A stretch of 64,000 bases of DNA from Erinaceus europaeus (GCF_950295315.1 NC_080172.1:75319577-75383576), one strand, 5' to 3'. Shown: positions 1 through 10,636, counted from the first letter of the stretch. Numbers and translations: made by a program. Notes: generated by a model from the letters alone, not told the origin.

Positions 1-49
1 TAATAGTCTGAGCCCCTTTGTCAAAGATTAGATGTCCATAGGTATGGGG
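1..49 (-). mobile_element. L1 ORF2 fragment, cut by window edge
   Basis: Same sequence and orientation as 46345-46392, the 5' end of the L1 piece at 45165-46392. Lies head-on to the + strand L1 at 326-1020. Confidence 0.75.
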
Positions 50-110
50 GCTCATCTTTGTGTATTCTAACACATGCGCTTAACCAGGTGCACCACAACT
101 CAGCCCCATA
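50..110 (-). repeat. SINE head fragment (B family)
   Basis: Only the tRNA-like head (CATGCGCTTAACCAGGTGCACCAC reverse strand) remains. Confidence 0.5.
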
Positions 111-111
111 A

Positions 112-325
112 AAGCCTTATTTTATTTTTATTATCTTTATTTATTGCATAGAGACAGCCATAAATTGAGAGGGAAAGGGGAGACAGAGAGAGAGAGACAG
201 ACACTTGCAGTCCTGCTTCACCATTTGCAAAGCTTTCCCCCTGCAGGTGGGTACTAGGGGCTTGGACGTGGGTCCTGTGCATTGTAACATGCGCACTCAA
301 CCAGGTGTGCCACCATCCAGCCTCT
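112..325 (-). repeat. SINE B
   Basis: Full length, separates the two L1 pieces at 1-49 and 326-1045. Confidence 0.85.
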
Positions 326-1045
326 TGGTGGTAATAGCAGCAAATGATGGAGAGGGTGTGGGGTCAAAGGAACCCTCCTACACTGCTGCTGGGAATGTAC
401 ATTGGTCCAACCTCTGTGGAGAACAGTCTGGAGAACTCTCAGAAGGCTAGAAATGGACCTACCTTATGATCCTGCAATTCCTCTCCTAGGGATACAACCT
501 AAGGAACACAACATATCCATCCAAAAAGATCTGTGTACACATATGTTCTTGGCAGCACAATTTGTAATAGCCAAAACCTGGAAGCAACCCAGGTGTCCAA
601 CAACAGATGAGTGGCTGAGCATATTGTGGTATGTATAGACAATGGAATACTATTCAGCTGTAAAAAATGGTGACTTCACCGTTTTCAGCCGATCTTGGAT
701 GGACCTTGAAAAAATCATGTTGAGTGAAATAAGTCAGAAACAGAAGGATGAATATGGGATGATCTCACTCTCAGGCAGAAGTTGAAAAACAAGATCAGAA
801 AAGAAAACACAAGTAGAACCTGAAATGAAATTGGCGTATTGCACCAAAGTAAAAGACTCTGGGGTGGGTGGGTGGGGAGAATACAGGTCCAAGAAGGATA
901 CAGAGGACCTAGTGGGGGTTGTATTGTTATATGGGAAATTGGCGAATGTTATGCATGTACAAACTATTGTATTTACTGTTGAATGTAAAACATTAATTTC
1001 CCAATAAAAAAATCAGAAAAGAAAAAAAAAAAAAAGAAAAATAGG
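326..1045 (+). mobile_element. L1 3' end (ORF2 C terminus, 3' UTR, poly(A))
   Basis: Translates to the L1 ORF2 tail (WRTVWRTLRRLEMDLPYDPA..., TKMEYYSAVKNGDF-type residues) and ends ATTTCCCAATAAAAAAATC plus an A-rich tract. Probably one insertion with the inverted piece at 1-49, separated by a B SINE. Confidence 0.85.
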
Positions 1046-1080
1046 TAAAGTATATACAGCCAGTACAAAAAAAAAAAAAA

Positions 1081-1252
1081 TACACAAAGACCCAGTTTGA
1101 GACCTGGTCCCCCCCTGCAGGGGGAAAGTTTTGCGAGTGATGAAGCAGTGCTACAGGTGTCTCTCTTTTTCTCTCCCTCACCATCTCTCCCTACCTTCTT
1201 GATTTCTGGCTGTCTCTACTCAATAAATAAAAATAATAAAATTAAAAAAGGG
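1081..1252 (+). repeat. SINE B, 5'-truncated
   Basis: Lacks the A box; ends GGCTGTCTCTACTCAATAAATAAA. Confidence 0.75.
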
Positions 1253-1259
1253 GGGAGGA

Positions 1260-1403
1260 AGGGTAGACACTTGAAGACTTGATTCACTGCTAGTGGAGTG
1301 TCCCCCCTGCCCTGCCGGTGTGGAGTGAGGGACCTGAACCTGGTTCTTGTCACTGATAATGTGTGCCCTCAACAGAGTGTGCCACCACGCAACCTTATTT
1401 CTG
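1260..1403 (-). repeat. SINE (A/B-like), diverged
   Basis: Head and core recognisable, tail absent. Confidence 0.55.
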
Positions 1404-1422
1404 TCTTTTTGTCTTCTTTTTA

Positions 1423-1713
1423 AATTTTATTTATTTATTTTCCCTTTTGTTGCCCTCTTTGTTTTTTTTATTATTGTTGTAGTTATTGTTGTTGTTGTTA
1501 TTGATGTTGTCATTATTGGATAGGACAGAGAGAAATGGAGAGAGGAGGGAAGACAGAGAAGGGGAGAGAAAGATAGACACCTGCAGACCTGCTTCACCGC
1601 CTGTGAAGCGACTCCCCTGCAGGTGGGAAGCTGGGGGCTGGAACCAGGATCCTCACACAGTTCCTTGCCCTTTGTGCCACATGCACTTAAACCACTGTGC
1701 TACAGCCCGAATC
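1423..1713 (-). repeat. SINE A
   Basis: Full length from the CCCTTTTGTTGCCC tail to the head. Confidence 0.85.
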
Positions 1714-1797
1714 CTATTTCTGTATGATATTTTCACAGGTGTAAAATGGTTAACTCCCCATGATAGGCATGCAAACCTCTTTTAACATCTTTTTCTT

Positions 1798-1960
1798 AAT
1801 TTTTTAAATTATCTTTATTTATTTATTGGATAGAGACAGTCAAGTAAGAGGGTAAGGGATATAGAGAGGGAGAGAGACAGAGAGACATCTGTAGCCCTGC
1901 TTCACAACTCAAGAAGCTTTGCCCCTGTAGGTGGGAACCGGAGTAACATGTGCGCACAAG
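1798..1960 (-). repeat. SINE B
   Basis: Tail and core; head partly replaced by unique DNA. Confidence 0.7.
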
Positions 1961-2004
1961 GCCCCTCTTATAACTTGATAAGAGGGTGAACAGCAGTCCA
2001 GTTA

Positions 2005-2150
2005 TAAAAATGGGTTAGAAGTCCGCAAGGTAGTGTACCTGCATAGTGTGCTTGCTTTGTCATGCACTCAACCCACTGAATCAAACTTCAGTGCTGTGGT
2101 ATTTCCCCCTCTTTCTCTGTCTCTAGTATTCTCTATCTGAAAAAGTCATA
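2005..2150 (+). repeat. SINE E, diverged
   Basis: GTAGTGTACCTGCATAGTGTGC head and a CTCTATCTGAAAAAG end. Confidence 0.55.
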
Positions 2151-2154
2151 CTGG

Positions 2155-2235
2155 AGAGTGAAGTCCTGTCAGTGCCACCAGGGTTATTACTAGAGCTCAG
2201 TGCTAGCACTGCAAAGCCACTATGCCCAGACACTA
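2155..2235 (-). repeat. SINE A-long 3' extension fragment
   Basis: Only the CCACCAGGGTTATTACTAG part. Confidence 0.5.
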
Positions 2236-2261
2236 GCTTTCTTTCTCTTTCTCTTTTCTTT

Positions 2262-2601
2262 CTTTTTTTTTCTTCTTGCCTCCAGAATTATTGCTGAGGC
2301 TCAGTGCCTGTACTAAGAATCAACTGTTCCTGGAGACCATTTTTCCCATTTTGTTGCCCTTATTGTTTACCTTGTTGTTATTATTATTGCTGCCATTGCT
2401 GTTGGATAGGACAGAAATAGAAATTGCGAGAAGAGGAGAAGACAGAGAGAAGGAAAGACAAACACCCATATACCTGCTCCACTGCCTGTGAAGCGACCCT
2501 TCTGTACGTGGGGAGCCGGGAGCTTGAAAGGGACCCTTATACAGGTCCTTGCACTTCGCACCATGTGCACTTAACTTGATGTGTTACCACTAAGCCCCCT
2601 T
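2262..2601 (-). repeat. SINE A-long
   Basis: Complete element. Confidence 0.85.
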
Positions 2602-2614
2602 TCCCTCTTCCTCT

Positions 2615-2841
2615 CATTCTTTCCCTCCAGGGTTATTGTTGGGGCTCAGTGATGGCACTGCGAATCCACTGCTTCTGTGGCCACTTTTTCGAATTTTTGG
2701 ATAGGAAAAAGAGTAATTGAGAGAGGGGGAAGATAGACACCTGCAGGTAGGGGAGCTGGGGGGAATCAAACTGGGATCTTTGAGGGGATCCTTTCGCTTT
2801 GTACTATGTATGCTTAACCCAGTGCGCCACCACCGAACTCC
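2615..2841 (-). repeat. SINE A-long, internal deletion
   Basis: Core CTTCACCGCCTGTGAAGCG is missing; head and extension present. Confidence 0.75.
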
Positions 2842-2861
2842 TATTTCTTTCTTTCTTTCTT

Positions 2862-3225
2862 TCTCCCTATTTTAGTTGATATGACAGAGAGAAACTGAGA
2901 GGAGGCAGTCCAGGAGGTGGCACAGTGGATAAAGCATTGGACTCTCAAGCAGGAGGTCCTGGGTTCAATCCCTGGCAGAACAAGTACCAGAATGATATCT
3001 GGTTCTTTCTCTCTCCTGCTATCTTTCTCATTAATAAATAAAATATTAGAGAGAGAGAGAGAGAAATTTAGAGGGGAGGGGTGATAGAGAGAAAGAGACA
3101 CCTGTAGATCTGTTTTACCACTTGGGAAGCATCCCACTTGCAGGTGTGGAGCAGGGGCTCAAACCCAGGTCCCTACACATGGTAACATGTGCGCTCAACC
3201 AAATATACCACTGCTTGGCCCCCTG
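2862..3225 (-). repeat. SINE (A/B-like) interrupted by a C SINE
   Basis: Outer element at 2862-2904 and 3048-3225, with an inner C SINE and a (GA)n at 3046-3064. Confidence 0.7.
2905..3047 (+). repeat. SINE C
   Basis: Complete, nested in the preceding SINE. Confidence 0.85.
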
Positions 3226-3280
3226 AATTAAATGTTTAAAATGTAAATGCAAGAATGGGTAAAAATAAGTGAATGGATGC

Positions 3281-3614
3281 TGGGGTCAAGCAGTAGTGCA
3301 GTGGGTTAAGCGCATGTGACGCAAAGTGCAAGGACCAGCATAAGGATCCGGGCTCAAGCCCCCGGCTCCCCACCTGCAGGGAGTTCGCTTCACAGGTGGT
3401 GAAGCAGGTCTGCAGGTGTCTTTCTCTTCCCCTCTCTGTCTTCCCCTCCTCTCTCCATTTCTCTCTGTCCTATCCAACAACAATGACAGCAATGACAACA
3501 ATAACAATCACAACAACAAGGACAACAAAAGGAGAAAAAATGACCTTCAGGAGCAGTGGATTCCTGGTTCAGGCAAGGAACCCCATCGATAATCCTGTTT
3601 AAAAAAAAAAAAAG
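3281..3614 (+). repeat. SINE A-long
   Basis: Near-matching target copies AAGTGAATGGATGC (left) and AAGTAAATAGATGC (right). Confidence 0.85.
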
Positions 3615-3658
3615 GAGAAGGAGAAGAAGTAAATAGATGCTTCACTAAAGAATATGTC

Positions 3659-3782
3659 AGAGTGTCTGGGCGGTGGTTATGTGGACAAAGCATTGAGCTC
3701 TCTCAGGCATTGAGGCCCTAGGCTTTATTCCTGGCCATTAAATAAGCCAGCATGATGTTCTGGTCTTTTCACTTAAGTAAAA
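3659..3782 (+). repeat. SINE C, diverged
   Basis: GTGGACAAAGCATTGAGCTCT head. Confidence 0.55.
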
Positions 3783-3792
3783 TTTTTTTCTT

Positions 3793-4058
3793 TCTCTCTT
3801 TATTTCCTTACGTTGCCTTTGTTGTTTTATTGTTGTAGCTATTACTGATGTTATTGTTGTTGGATAGGACAGAGGAAATGGAGAGAGGAGGGGAAGACAG
3901 AGAAGGGGAGAGAAAGATAGACACCTGCAGACCTGCTTCACCACCTGTGAAGCAACTCCCCTGCAGGTGGGGAGCCAGGGACTGGAACCGGGATCCTTAT
4001 GCAGGTTCTTGCGCTTTGAACCATGTGCACTTAACCCACTGCGCTACTACCTGCCCCC
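3793..4058 (-). repeat. SINE A
   Basis: Complete. Confidence 0.85.
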
Positions 4059-4364
4059 CCCTTTTTTTTTAGAACATACCAGAATAGTTGAGAATCAGGG
4101 GCCAGACAGAAAAATCAGGCAACAGAGACACCAGTTTGGCCATAGGGCTATACCTCAGGAGTGACTCTAGGTAATGGCAAAGAGCAGTATCTGCCACCCA
4201 GATCACTAAAGTAAAAAAAAAAAAAAAAAAAAAACTATTCAAAAACTTTTCTTGTTCACATTAAACTTTGAGCTGTGGCTATACTGAACTATTTCAGAGG
4301 GCAAGTATTAGTTAGCCAAGAAAGAAACAGGAAAAAGTAAGTCCTTAAATCATTATGGATTTTG

Positions 4365-4491
4365 CTGAGGACCTAGTGGGGGTTGTACTGTTATGTGGGA
4401 AACTGAGAAATGGTACGCATGTACAAACTACTGTATTTACTGTCAGATGTAAAACATTCATCCCCCAATAAAGAAATTGTAAAAAATCATT
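4365..4491 (+). mobile_element. L1 3' UTR fragment
   Basis: GACCTAGTGGGGGTTGTACT through CCCCAATAAAGAAATTG, homologous to 908-1015. Confidence 0.8.
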
Positions 4492-4563
4492 GTGGATTTT
4501 GGAATTGTGGGCAATCGAAACCCAAAATTCACCTCTAAAGTGATTTTAAAATGCTGGGGGCTT

Positions 4564-4564
<1 letters not shown>

Positions 4565-4600
<36 letters not shown>
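4565..4600. repeat. (TA)n microsatellite
   Basis: About 17 TA units. Confidence 0.95.
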
Positions 4601-4603
<3 letters not shown>

Positions 4604-4761
4604 TCTTTATTTTAATTTGCAGAAATCTGCCTGGAATTAATTTTGAGGGTTCAGATTTAGCTTGGGGAAAAACATACTTTAAATCCTTCAGTATAGGAAA
4701 TGGGGGAGTGAGAAAATATTTTTTGAAGAAGCATTTCTGTAAAATTAGAAATTACTTTTTT

Positions 4762-5098
4762 GGGGGTCAGGCGGTGGCGCAGTGGGTTAAGCGAGCGCAA
4801 GGACCTGCGTAAGGATCCAAGTTCGAGCCCCCGGCTCCCCACCTGCAGGGGAGTCGCTTCACAGGCGGTGAAGCAGGTCTGCAGGTATCTATCTTTCTCT
4901 CCCCCTCTCTGTCTTCCCCTCCTCTCTCCATTTCTCTCTGTCCTATCCAATAACAAACAACATCAACAGTGGCAATAATAATAACCACAACGAGGCTACA
5001 ACAAGGGCAACAAAGGGGGAAAAATGGCCTCCAGGAGCGGTGGATTCATGGTGCAGGCACCGAGCCCAGCAATAACCCTGGAGGAAAAAAAAAAAAAA
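4762..5098 (+). repeat. SINE A-long
   Basis: Flanked by AGAAATTACTTTT and AGAAACTACTTTT. Confidence 0.9.
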
Positions 5099-5294
5099 AG
5101 AAACTACTTTTCTTAAAAATCTATTTAAAGTTTGCCTTAGAGAATGCCCTTTCTGCTTATATGGCCTTGATTTGCAAAACAGATCAGTAGCGGGGTGCCT
5201 GTTGTGGTGTGAGTGTGTGCAGGAGTAACTGAAGCCAAAACTGTTGTCATATTAGTAAATGATTTGAAAACTGAATGTGATACTTGACTAGATT

Positions 5295-6215
5295 TTTTTA
5301 AAAGACTTTATTAATTTATTCCCTTTTGTTGCCCTTGTAGTTATTGTTGTTGTTATTGCTATTGTCGTTGTTGGACAGAGAGAAATGGAGAGAGGAGGGG
5401 AAGACAGAGAAGGGGAGAGAAGGACACCTGCTGACCTGCTTCACCGCTTGTGAAGAGACTCCCTGCAGGTGAGGAGCCAGGGGTCCTTACACCTGTCCTT
5501 GCGCTTTTTTTTTTTTTAATTTAAGAAAGGATTAATTAACAAAACCACAGGGTAGGAGGGGTACAACTCCACACAATTCCCACCACCCAATCTCCATAAC
5601 CCACCCCCTCCCCTGATAGCTTTCCCATTCTCTATCCCTCTGGGAGCATGGACCCAGGGTCATTGTGGGTTGCAGAAGGTAGAAGGTCTGGCTTCTGTAA
5701 TTGCTTCCCCGCTGAACATGGGCGTTGACTGATCGGTCCATACTCCCAGTCTGCCTCTCTCTTTCCCTAGTAGGGTGTGTCTCTGGGGAAGCTGAGCTCC
5801 AGGACACATTGGTGGGGTCTTCAATCCAGGGAAGCCTGACCAGCATCCTGATGGCATCTGGAACCTGGTGACTGAAAAGAGAGTTAACATACAAAGCCAA
5901 ACAAATTGTTGAGCAATCATGGACCCAAAGCTTGGAATAGTGGAGAGGAAGTGTTAGGGGGGTACTCACTGCAAACTCTAGTGTACTTCTGCTTTCAGGT
6001 ATATATTTTGCAGTAGTTTATGGATACGTGTGAACATGTGCTGTCTCTCACAGAAACTGGTGTATATCTAGGTTTTGGGACTTTGTTAGAAAGTGAACCA
6101 CCTGAGATGAAATTAGAGTATACTATGAAAGGAAAGGTCTCACCCGAGTAATGAAGCTGAAGGGTTGCGCTTTATGCCACATGCACTTAACCTGCTGTGC
6201 TACCGCCTGATTCCC
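5295..6215 (-). repeat. SINE A split by R1 retroposon
   Basis: Tail and core at 5295-5508, head at 6164-6215. Confidence 0.8.
5509..6163 (-). mobile_element. R1 poly(A) retroposon, copy 1
   Basis: Minus-strand copy with its A tail at 5506-5520 (T run on +). It is inserted in an A-family SINE whose halves lie at 5295-5508 and 6164-6215; the target TTGCGCTTT is duplicated on both sides. Compared with the copy at 22366-25571 it lacks an internal block of several hundred bp (near 5940). No long ORF. Probably moved by L1; its source is not recognised. Confidence 0.75.
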
Positions 6216-6878
6216 CTTTGAGTAGATTTTATTTTCAATTTGAAATTTAGACTGCCTTTTTTACTTTATTAATATTTCATTCAACAAGCTGTTACACTCT
6301 GATTGTACTTGGGAATATGACTGATTACCAATTATTTTGAAACTCAAGGAAAGAGAGGGAGTTATTCAAAAGAAATGGAAATTTATCTTAGTTCTAAGTG
6401 GATAAGTCAAGCAGATGTTAGAGGTTTGAACTACCCTATGATTGCTTTCCCCCTAAATTAGGGAAAGTTTTTTTTTTCTTCTCTGTATGTTCTGTCACTA
6501 CTCCAAAGCAAATTAACCAACTGCCTACTATGTAGATTTCTAACTGCTTTGACCAGTCATCTTAAATCATGTAACTGTTCTAAATTTCTGAACTGAACAT
6601 CAAAGTATTTTACTCTTCTATTTGTGTGTTTAAATTTTTAGATGCCAGGATGATAGGGCAAACTGACCTTACATTAATTTATTTTTGTTAATGTTGAAGA
6701 TGAAGCATTATGTAGAAGTAAAATGAAAAAAAAAATAAGGCTTAATTTGGTGACAACTTTTTGCAGTGTATTTATCACCTTTCCCTTCTCAAAAAAGTCT
6801 GGCATTCATTGAAATAGCACTGCAAGTCAGGACATTTTTTGAGTTAAGGTGAGAAAGGCAGTTTGTTTTGTTCTGTTT
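6216..6878. other. Unannotated intergenic DNA
   Basis: AT-rich; no gene, RNA or recognised repeat seen. Confidence 0.5.
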
Positions 6879-7088
6879 TTGCCTCCAGGGTTATCGTTGG
6901 AGTTCGGTGCCTGCACTATGAATCCACTGCTCCTGGAGACCATTTTCCCCATTTTGTTGCCCTTGTTGTTGCACTTGTTATAGTTGTCATCATAGCTATT
7001 GTTGTTGGATAGGACAGAGAGAAATCAAGAAAGGAGGGGAAGACAGAGAGGGGGAGAGAAAGATAGACACCTGCAGACCCGTTTCACC
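6879..7088 (-). repeat. SINE A-long, 5'-truncated
   Basis: tRNA-like head missing after GACCCGTTTCACC. Confidence 0.8.
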
Positions 7089-7135
7089 TTTGTTATTTTA
7101 TTTAATATACCACATAGAAGTAAAATTATATGTCA

Positions 7136-7268
7136 TTTGGGAGGAGGTGCAGTGGATACATTTTTGCATTCTCAAGCTTGAAGTCTTGACTTGAACCCAG
7201 GGCATCATATGTGCCAGAATGATGCTTTGATTCTCTCTCTCTCATTTATCAATAATACATCTTTAAAA
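7136..7268 (+). repeat. SINE C, diverged
   Basis: GTGCAGTGGATACATTTTTGC head and AATAATACATC tail. Confidence 0.7.
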
Positions 7269-7394
7269 AAGAAGAAATAATGTTTGCCATCCTCTGATTT
7301 ATTTCACATAGCATTAACATACTTTGGGTCCATTTACATTATCACACATGACAGAATTTCATCTTAAATGTATTTATTTATTTATTTACTTATT

Positions 7395-7550
7395 TAGCCA
7401 GAGAATTAGCTCACTTGGATAGTGTGCTGTAGTGCTGTATGTGTGATCCAGGTTTGATCCTGGCCCCCATTGCACTGAAAGGAGCTTGGGTGTTGTAGTC
7501 TCTATTCACTTTATCTTGCTGAATCTGTCTCTATCTTAAAATAAATTCTG
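7395..7550 (+). repeat. SINE E
   Basis: AGCTCACTTGGATAGTGTGC head. Confidence 0.75.
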
Positions 7551-7555
7551 AAGGG

Positions 7556-7730
7556 GGTAGAGTGGAGAGTGGGGATAGCATAATGGTTATGCAAAGAGAC
7601 TCTCATGCCTGAGGCTCCAGGGTCCCAGGATCAATCTCCTGCATCACCATAAGCCAGAGTTGAGCAGTGTTCTGGAGAAATATATAAACAAACAAACAAA
7701 CAAACAAATAAAACTCAGAGAGAGAGAGAG
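7556..7730 (+). repeat. SINE D with (CAAA)n and (GA)n tail
   Basis: AGCATAATGGTTATGCAAAG head. Confidence 0.85.
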
Positions 7731-7777
7731 AGAGGATGGGAGAGGGGCAGGCACTTCACAGCCTTTCCTTCCTTCCT

Positions 7778-7862
7778 TTTTTTCTAGTTGAGTAGTATTC
7801 AATCATTGTGTATATATACCACTTCTTCATACAGTCATTTGTCTACTGGCCCTTAGGTTTTA
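7778..7862 (-). mobile_element. L1 ORF2 end fragment
   Basis: TTGAGTAGTATTCAATCATT is the reverse complement of the ...MEYYS coding stretch of L1 ORF2. A TTCC tract follows. Confidence 0.6.
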
Positions 7863-7879
7863 AGGAAGAATATCCCGTC

Positions 7880-8050
7880 TTTCCCTCCTTTCCTTCCTTC
7901 CTTCCTTCCTTCCTCTCTCCTTCCCTTCTTTCCTTTCCTACCTTCCTTCTTTCCTTCCTTCCTTTTCTACTTCCTTCTTGTTCCACCCTTCTTTGAACCC
8001 AGGGCCTCATACATGAGAAACATGCCCTCCACCGCTAAACTACATCCTAG
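7880..8050 (-). repeat. (TTCC)n tract and SINE head fragment
   Basis: Imperfect TTCC repeat to 7985, then a reversed tRNA-like head ending CCACCGCTAAACTACATCC. Confidence 0.65.
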
Positions 8051-8249
8051 GAAGATTATTCACATTTCTGAATTTGTCTCTGAGGTATTACACAGATTAT
8101 TGGGCCTTGATGACCACCTAACAGAAACCTTGAGAACTTAGCCCAAATGTTCTCCAAAACGGATGTTCTATTGATAAGGCTGTATGATAAATACAACTAT
8201 TTGAGTATTATCTTTACAGATCTTGTAACCACATTTTTTTTTTCTTTAT

Positions 8250-8309
8250 ATCTCCAGGATTATCTCTGGGGTTGGATGCCTGTACTACGAATCCACTGCT
8301 CCTGGCAGT

Positions 8310-8349
<40 letters not shown>

Positions 8350-8525
8350 ATTGCTGTTGTACGGGACAGAGAGAAATTGAGAGAGGAGGGGAAGACAGAG
8401 ATGGGGAGAGAAAGACACCTGCAGACCTGCTTCATGCTTGCTAAGCAACCCCCATTGTGGGTGGGGAGCCAGGGGCGGGTCCTTGCACTTCTCACTGTAG
8501 CTTAATCCTGACTACTGCCCGACCC
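8250..8525 (-). repeat. SINE A-long
   Basis: Contains a long pure T run at 8311-8346 in place of part of the tail. Confidence 0.8.
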
Positions 8526-8698
8526 CCCTTTAGCCATTTTTAAAATAGAACTTTTTTCAACCAAAACGTGTGAAAGACAATGAAGACTAATTTATAATAA
8601 ACTACATTATAAAATAATTTAGAGTGAAACATGAAAGGCAGCAGATTTAAATTTTATTATAACTATTAGAGAAGCAAAGGTATGAAAAAGTATAACTA

Positions 8699-8980
8699 TG
8701 GAGTCGGACGGTAGTGCAGCCGGTTAAGTGCACCTGGTGCAAAACCCAAGGACCAGCAGAAGGATCCTGGTTGGAGCCCCTGGCTTCTCACCTGCATGGC
8801 AGTCGCTTTACAAGTGGTGAATCAGGTATGTAGGTGTCTTTCTCTTCCTCTCTCTCTGTCTTCCCCTCCTCTATCCATTTCTCTCTGTCCTATCCAACAA
8901 CGATGACATCAATAACAACAATAATAATAACCACAACAATAAAACAAGGGCAACAAAAGGGAAAATAAATAAATGCTAAA
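8699..8980 (+). repeat. SINE A
   Basis: Perfect 14-bp target duplication AAAAAGTATAACTA at 8685-8698 and 8981-8994. Confidence 0.92.
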
Positions 8981-9097
8981 AAAAAGTATAACTAAGATAC
9001 TTGAAATATCAAATGAGGTGGTTAAAATGAATACACTTATTTACCAAATCCTGACATTACAGGTTGAGGGAACCCATTTAGAAATATGAGCAAAGTC

Positions 9098-9375
9098 GGG
9101 ACTGGGTGGTGGTGCAGCTGGTTGAGTGCCCGAGGTATAATGTGCAAGGACCTGGGTTCAGCCCCTGGTCCGTACCTGCAGGGAGCAAGCTTTTCGAGTG
9201 GTGAAGCAGTGCTGCAGGCGTCTTTCTGTCTCTCTCCCTCTCTATCTCTCCATTCCTCTCAATTTCTGACTGTCTCTATCAAATGAAAGAGCAAAGATAA
9301 CACGGAAATAAAACAATAAAATAAAAATTAAAGAAGTGTTAAAAAAGAAATATAAAAAAAAGAAAGAAAAAAAAA
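9098..9375 (+). repeat. SINE B
   Basis: Perfect 17-bp duplication GAAATATGAGCAAAGTC at 9081-9097 and 9376-9392. Confidence 0.92.
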
Positions 9376-9392
9376 GAAATATGAGCAAAGTC

Positions 9393-9536
9393 TTGTTTCA
9401 AGATGATGAGAAAGGATCCAAACTGTGGGTGACAGTGCTCTGCAGAGTACTTCCATGGGGGTAATGAGAGATTGTATCCATGTGCCAGCAGCTGCACTGT
9501 GATCCAATAATTCCCTAATAAAAATTATTTTAAAAA
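9393..9536 (+). mobile_element. Unidentified short poly(A) retroposon
   Basis: Starts after GAAATATGAGCAAAGTC (9376-9392), ends CCCTAATAAAAATTATTTTAAAAAA and is followed by GAAATATGAATAAGTC (9537). Contains no tRNA boxes; family not recognised. Confidence 0.5.
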
Positions 9537-9552
9537 AGAAATATGAATAAGT

Positions 9553-10229
9553 CAATTTTAGGTTACATGATGTACTTTTTCAGTGAGAGCAAAGCTCATG
9601 GTATTAATTAACTTCATCATGTAATGTGAGACAAGTACTTAACACGATTTCAAAAACATTTTGACAAAGTCATAAACAAAGGTACCACACGTGGCTACTG
9701 AGGGACCTGGTTTGTATATATCAGTGTCAAAGAGACAAGCATGCAATGCAGTGCACTCTCAGTTTGTCACTTGGGACCCCTATCGGCAGCAGAATACTGA
9801 CAGGTTGAAGGTTCTGCCCTAGAATGAAAAATGCTATATTCCCAAATAAATGTTTCTGCAGGGGATTATTTTTCAGATTTTTATCACACTTAAGCCCTCC
9901 ACCCCACCAAAGGGTGGAGAGGGAAAGTCTGAAAAATCTTCTGTATAAACAATTCCCATTAGCAGGAGATTTGGGGCTGGACAGTAATTGTCCAATAAAA
10001 TTTAATTCTCACATATAGAGTCTCCTCCCACGCTGATAGAATTTGGAATAGCAGGCCTGAGAGTGAAGATAGAAGAAACAGGTTTATCTAAGGTTTTCTC
10101 CACGGAATTGATAGCGGCACCGCAAGATGCAGAAAACACAGTCCTATGTTTGGGCAATTGGATATGCACAGTAAGGGATGCACACAACGCTCTTTATATG
10201 AGAGAAGGCAGGACAACATACGGCCAAGA
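9553..10229. other. Unique DNA upstream of the MTF2 promoter
   Basis: No recognised repeat. A CCAAT-like GTCCAATAAAA near 9990 is the only regulatory hint. Confidence 0.5.
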
Positions 10230-10260
10230 GCGCAAGACACACTATTGTGTTAGTGTCGAC

Positions 10261-10269
10261 GGCGGAAGT
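10261..10269 (+). promoter_or_regulatory. ETS-family site
   Basis: GGCGGAAGT contains the GGAAG core used by GABPA/ELK-type factors at CpG-island promoters. It lies about 150 bp upstream of the ZNF143-like site. A short motif, so chance occurrence is possible. Confidence 0.4.
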
Positions 10270-10414
10270 ACTTGGCCCACAGAGACGTTAAAGAGTTCCT
10301 CTTTGTTCAGCTTCGGCCGTGGACGCAGGCAGAGGTGTTCTTCCGCGCTCGTCTCGCAGTCTCCGCCCCTTCGCGGCTCTGGAGAGCTGCCATTCGGCAC
10401 CCGAGTCCCTCCGC

Positions 10415-10428
10415 ATTCCCAGAATGCA
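10415..10428 (+). promoter_or_regulatory. ZNF143/STAF-type site
   Basis: ATTCCCAGAATGCA matches the core of the ZNF143 (SBS) motif, which is usually within 100 bp of a transcription start in CpG islands. It sits 19 bp before a YY1 site, a common pairing. Confidence 0.65.
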
Positions 10429-10446
10429 CCGGCAGTCCGCGGGAAA

Positions 10447-10460
10447 CCAAAATGGCGAAG
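10447..10460 (+). promoter_or_regulatory. YY1 site, probably just downstream of the start of transcription
   Basis: CCAAAATGGCGAAG is a near-consensus YY1 site in the sense orientation. In many mammalian genes this orientation lies just inside the transcribed region, which suggests initiation around 10430-10450 and a 5' UTR of about 235-250 nt. The TSS itself is inferred. Confidence 0.6.
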
Positions 10461-10631
10461 GGCTGTAGCGAAGTGGGCTGTATTTGAGGCCGGTGTAAGA
10501 ACGCTTGTTCTACGCCCCCCCAACTCTTGTCTCCAGGACCTCGGTTTGTGCGTGTGCATGTGCGGGGTGCCCTGTGGGGCGGGTGTCCAGTAAGTGCGCG
10601 AATTCGCAGGGGAAGTGCCCACAGGGACGTG

Positions 10632-10636
10632 ATTGG
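10632..10636 (-). promoter_or_regulatory. Inverted CCAAT box
   Basis: ATTGG within GTGATTGGTTGC is an NF-Y-type inverted CCAAT box 47 bp before the ATG. If functional it would serve a start close to exon 1's end; otherwise it is transcribed 5' UTR. Confidence 0.35.

Noticed and set aside
7880..7985. TTCC tract as a regulatory or CRISPR-like array
   Set aside because: Simple microsatellite without spacers.
10063..10593. A 176-codon + strand frame in the promoter
   Set aside because: Ends just before exon 1's ATG, has no splice link in frame and resembles no known protein; likely chance in GC-rich DNA.
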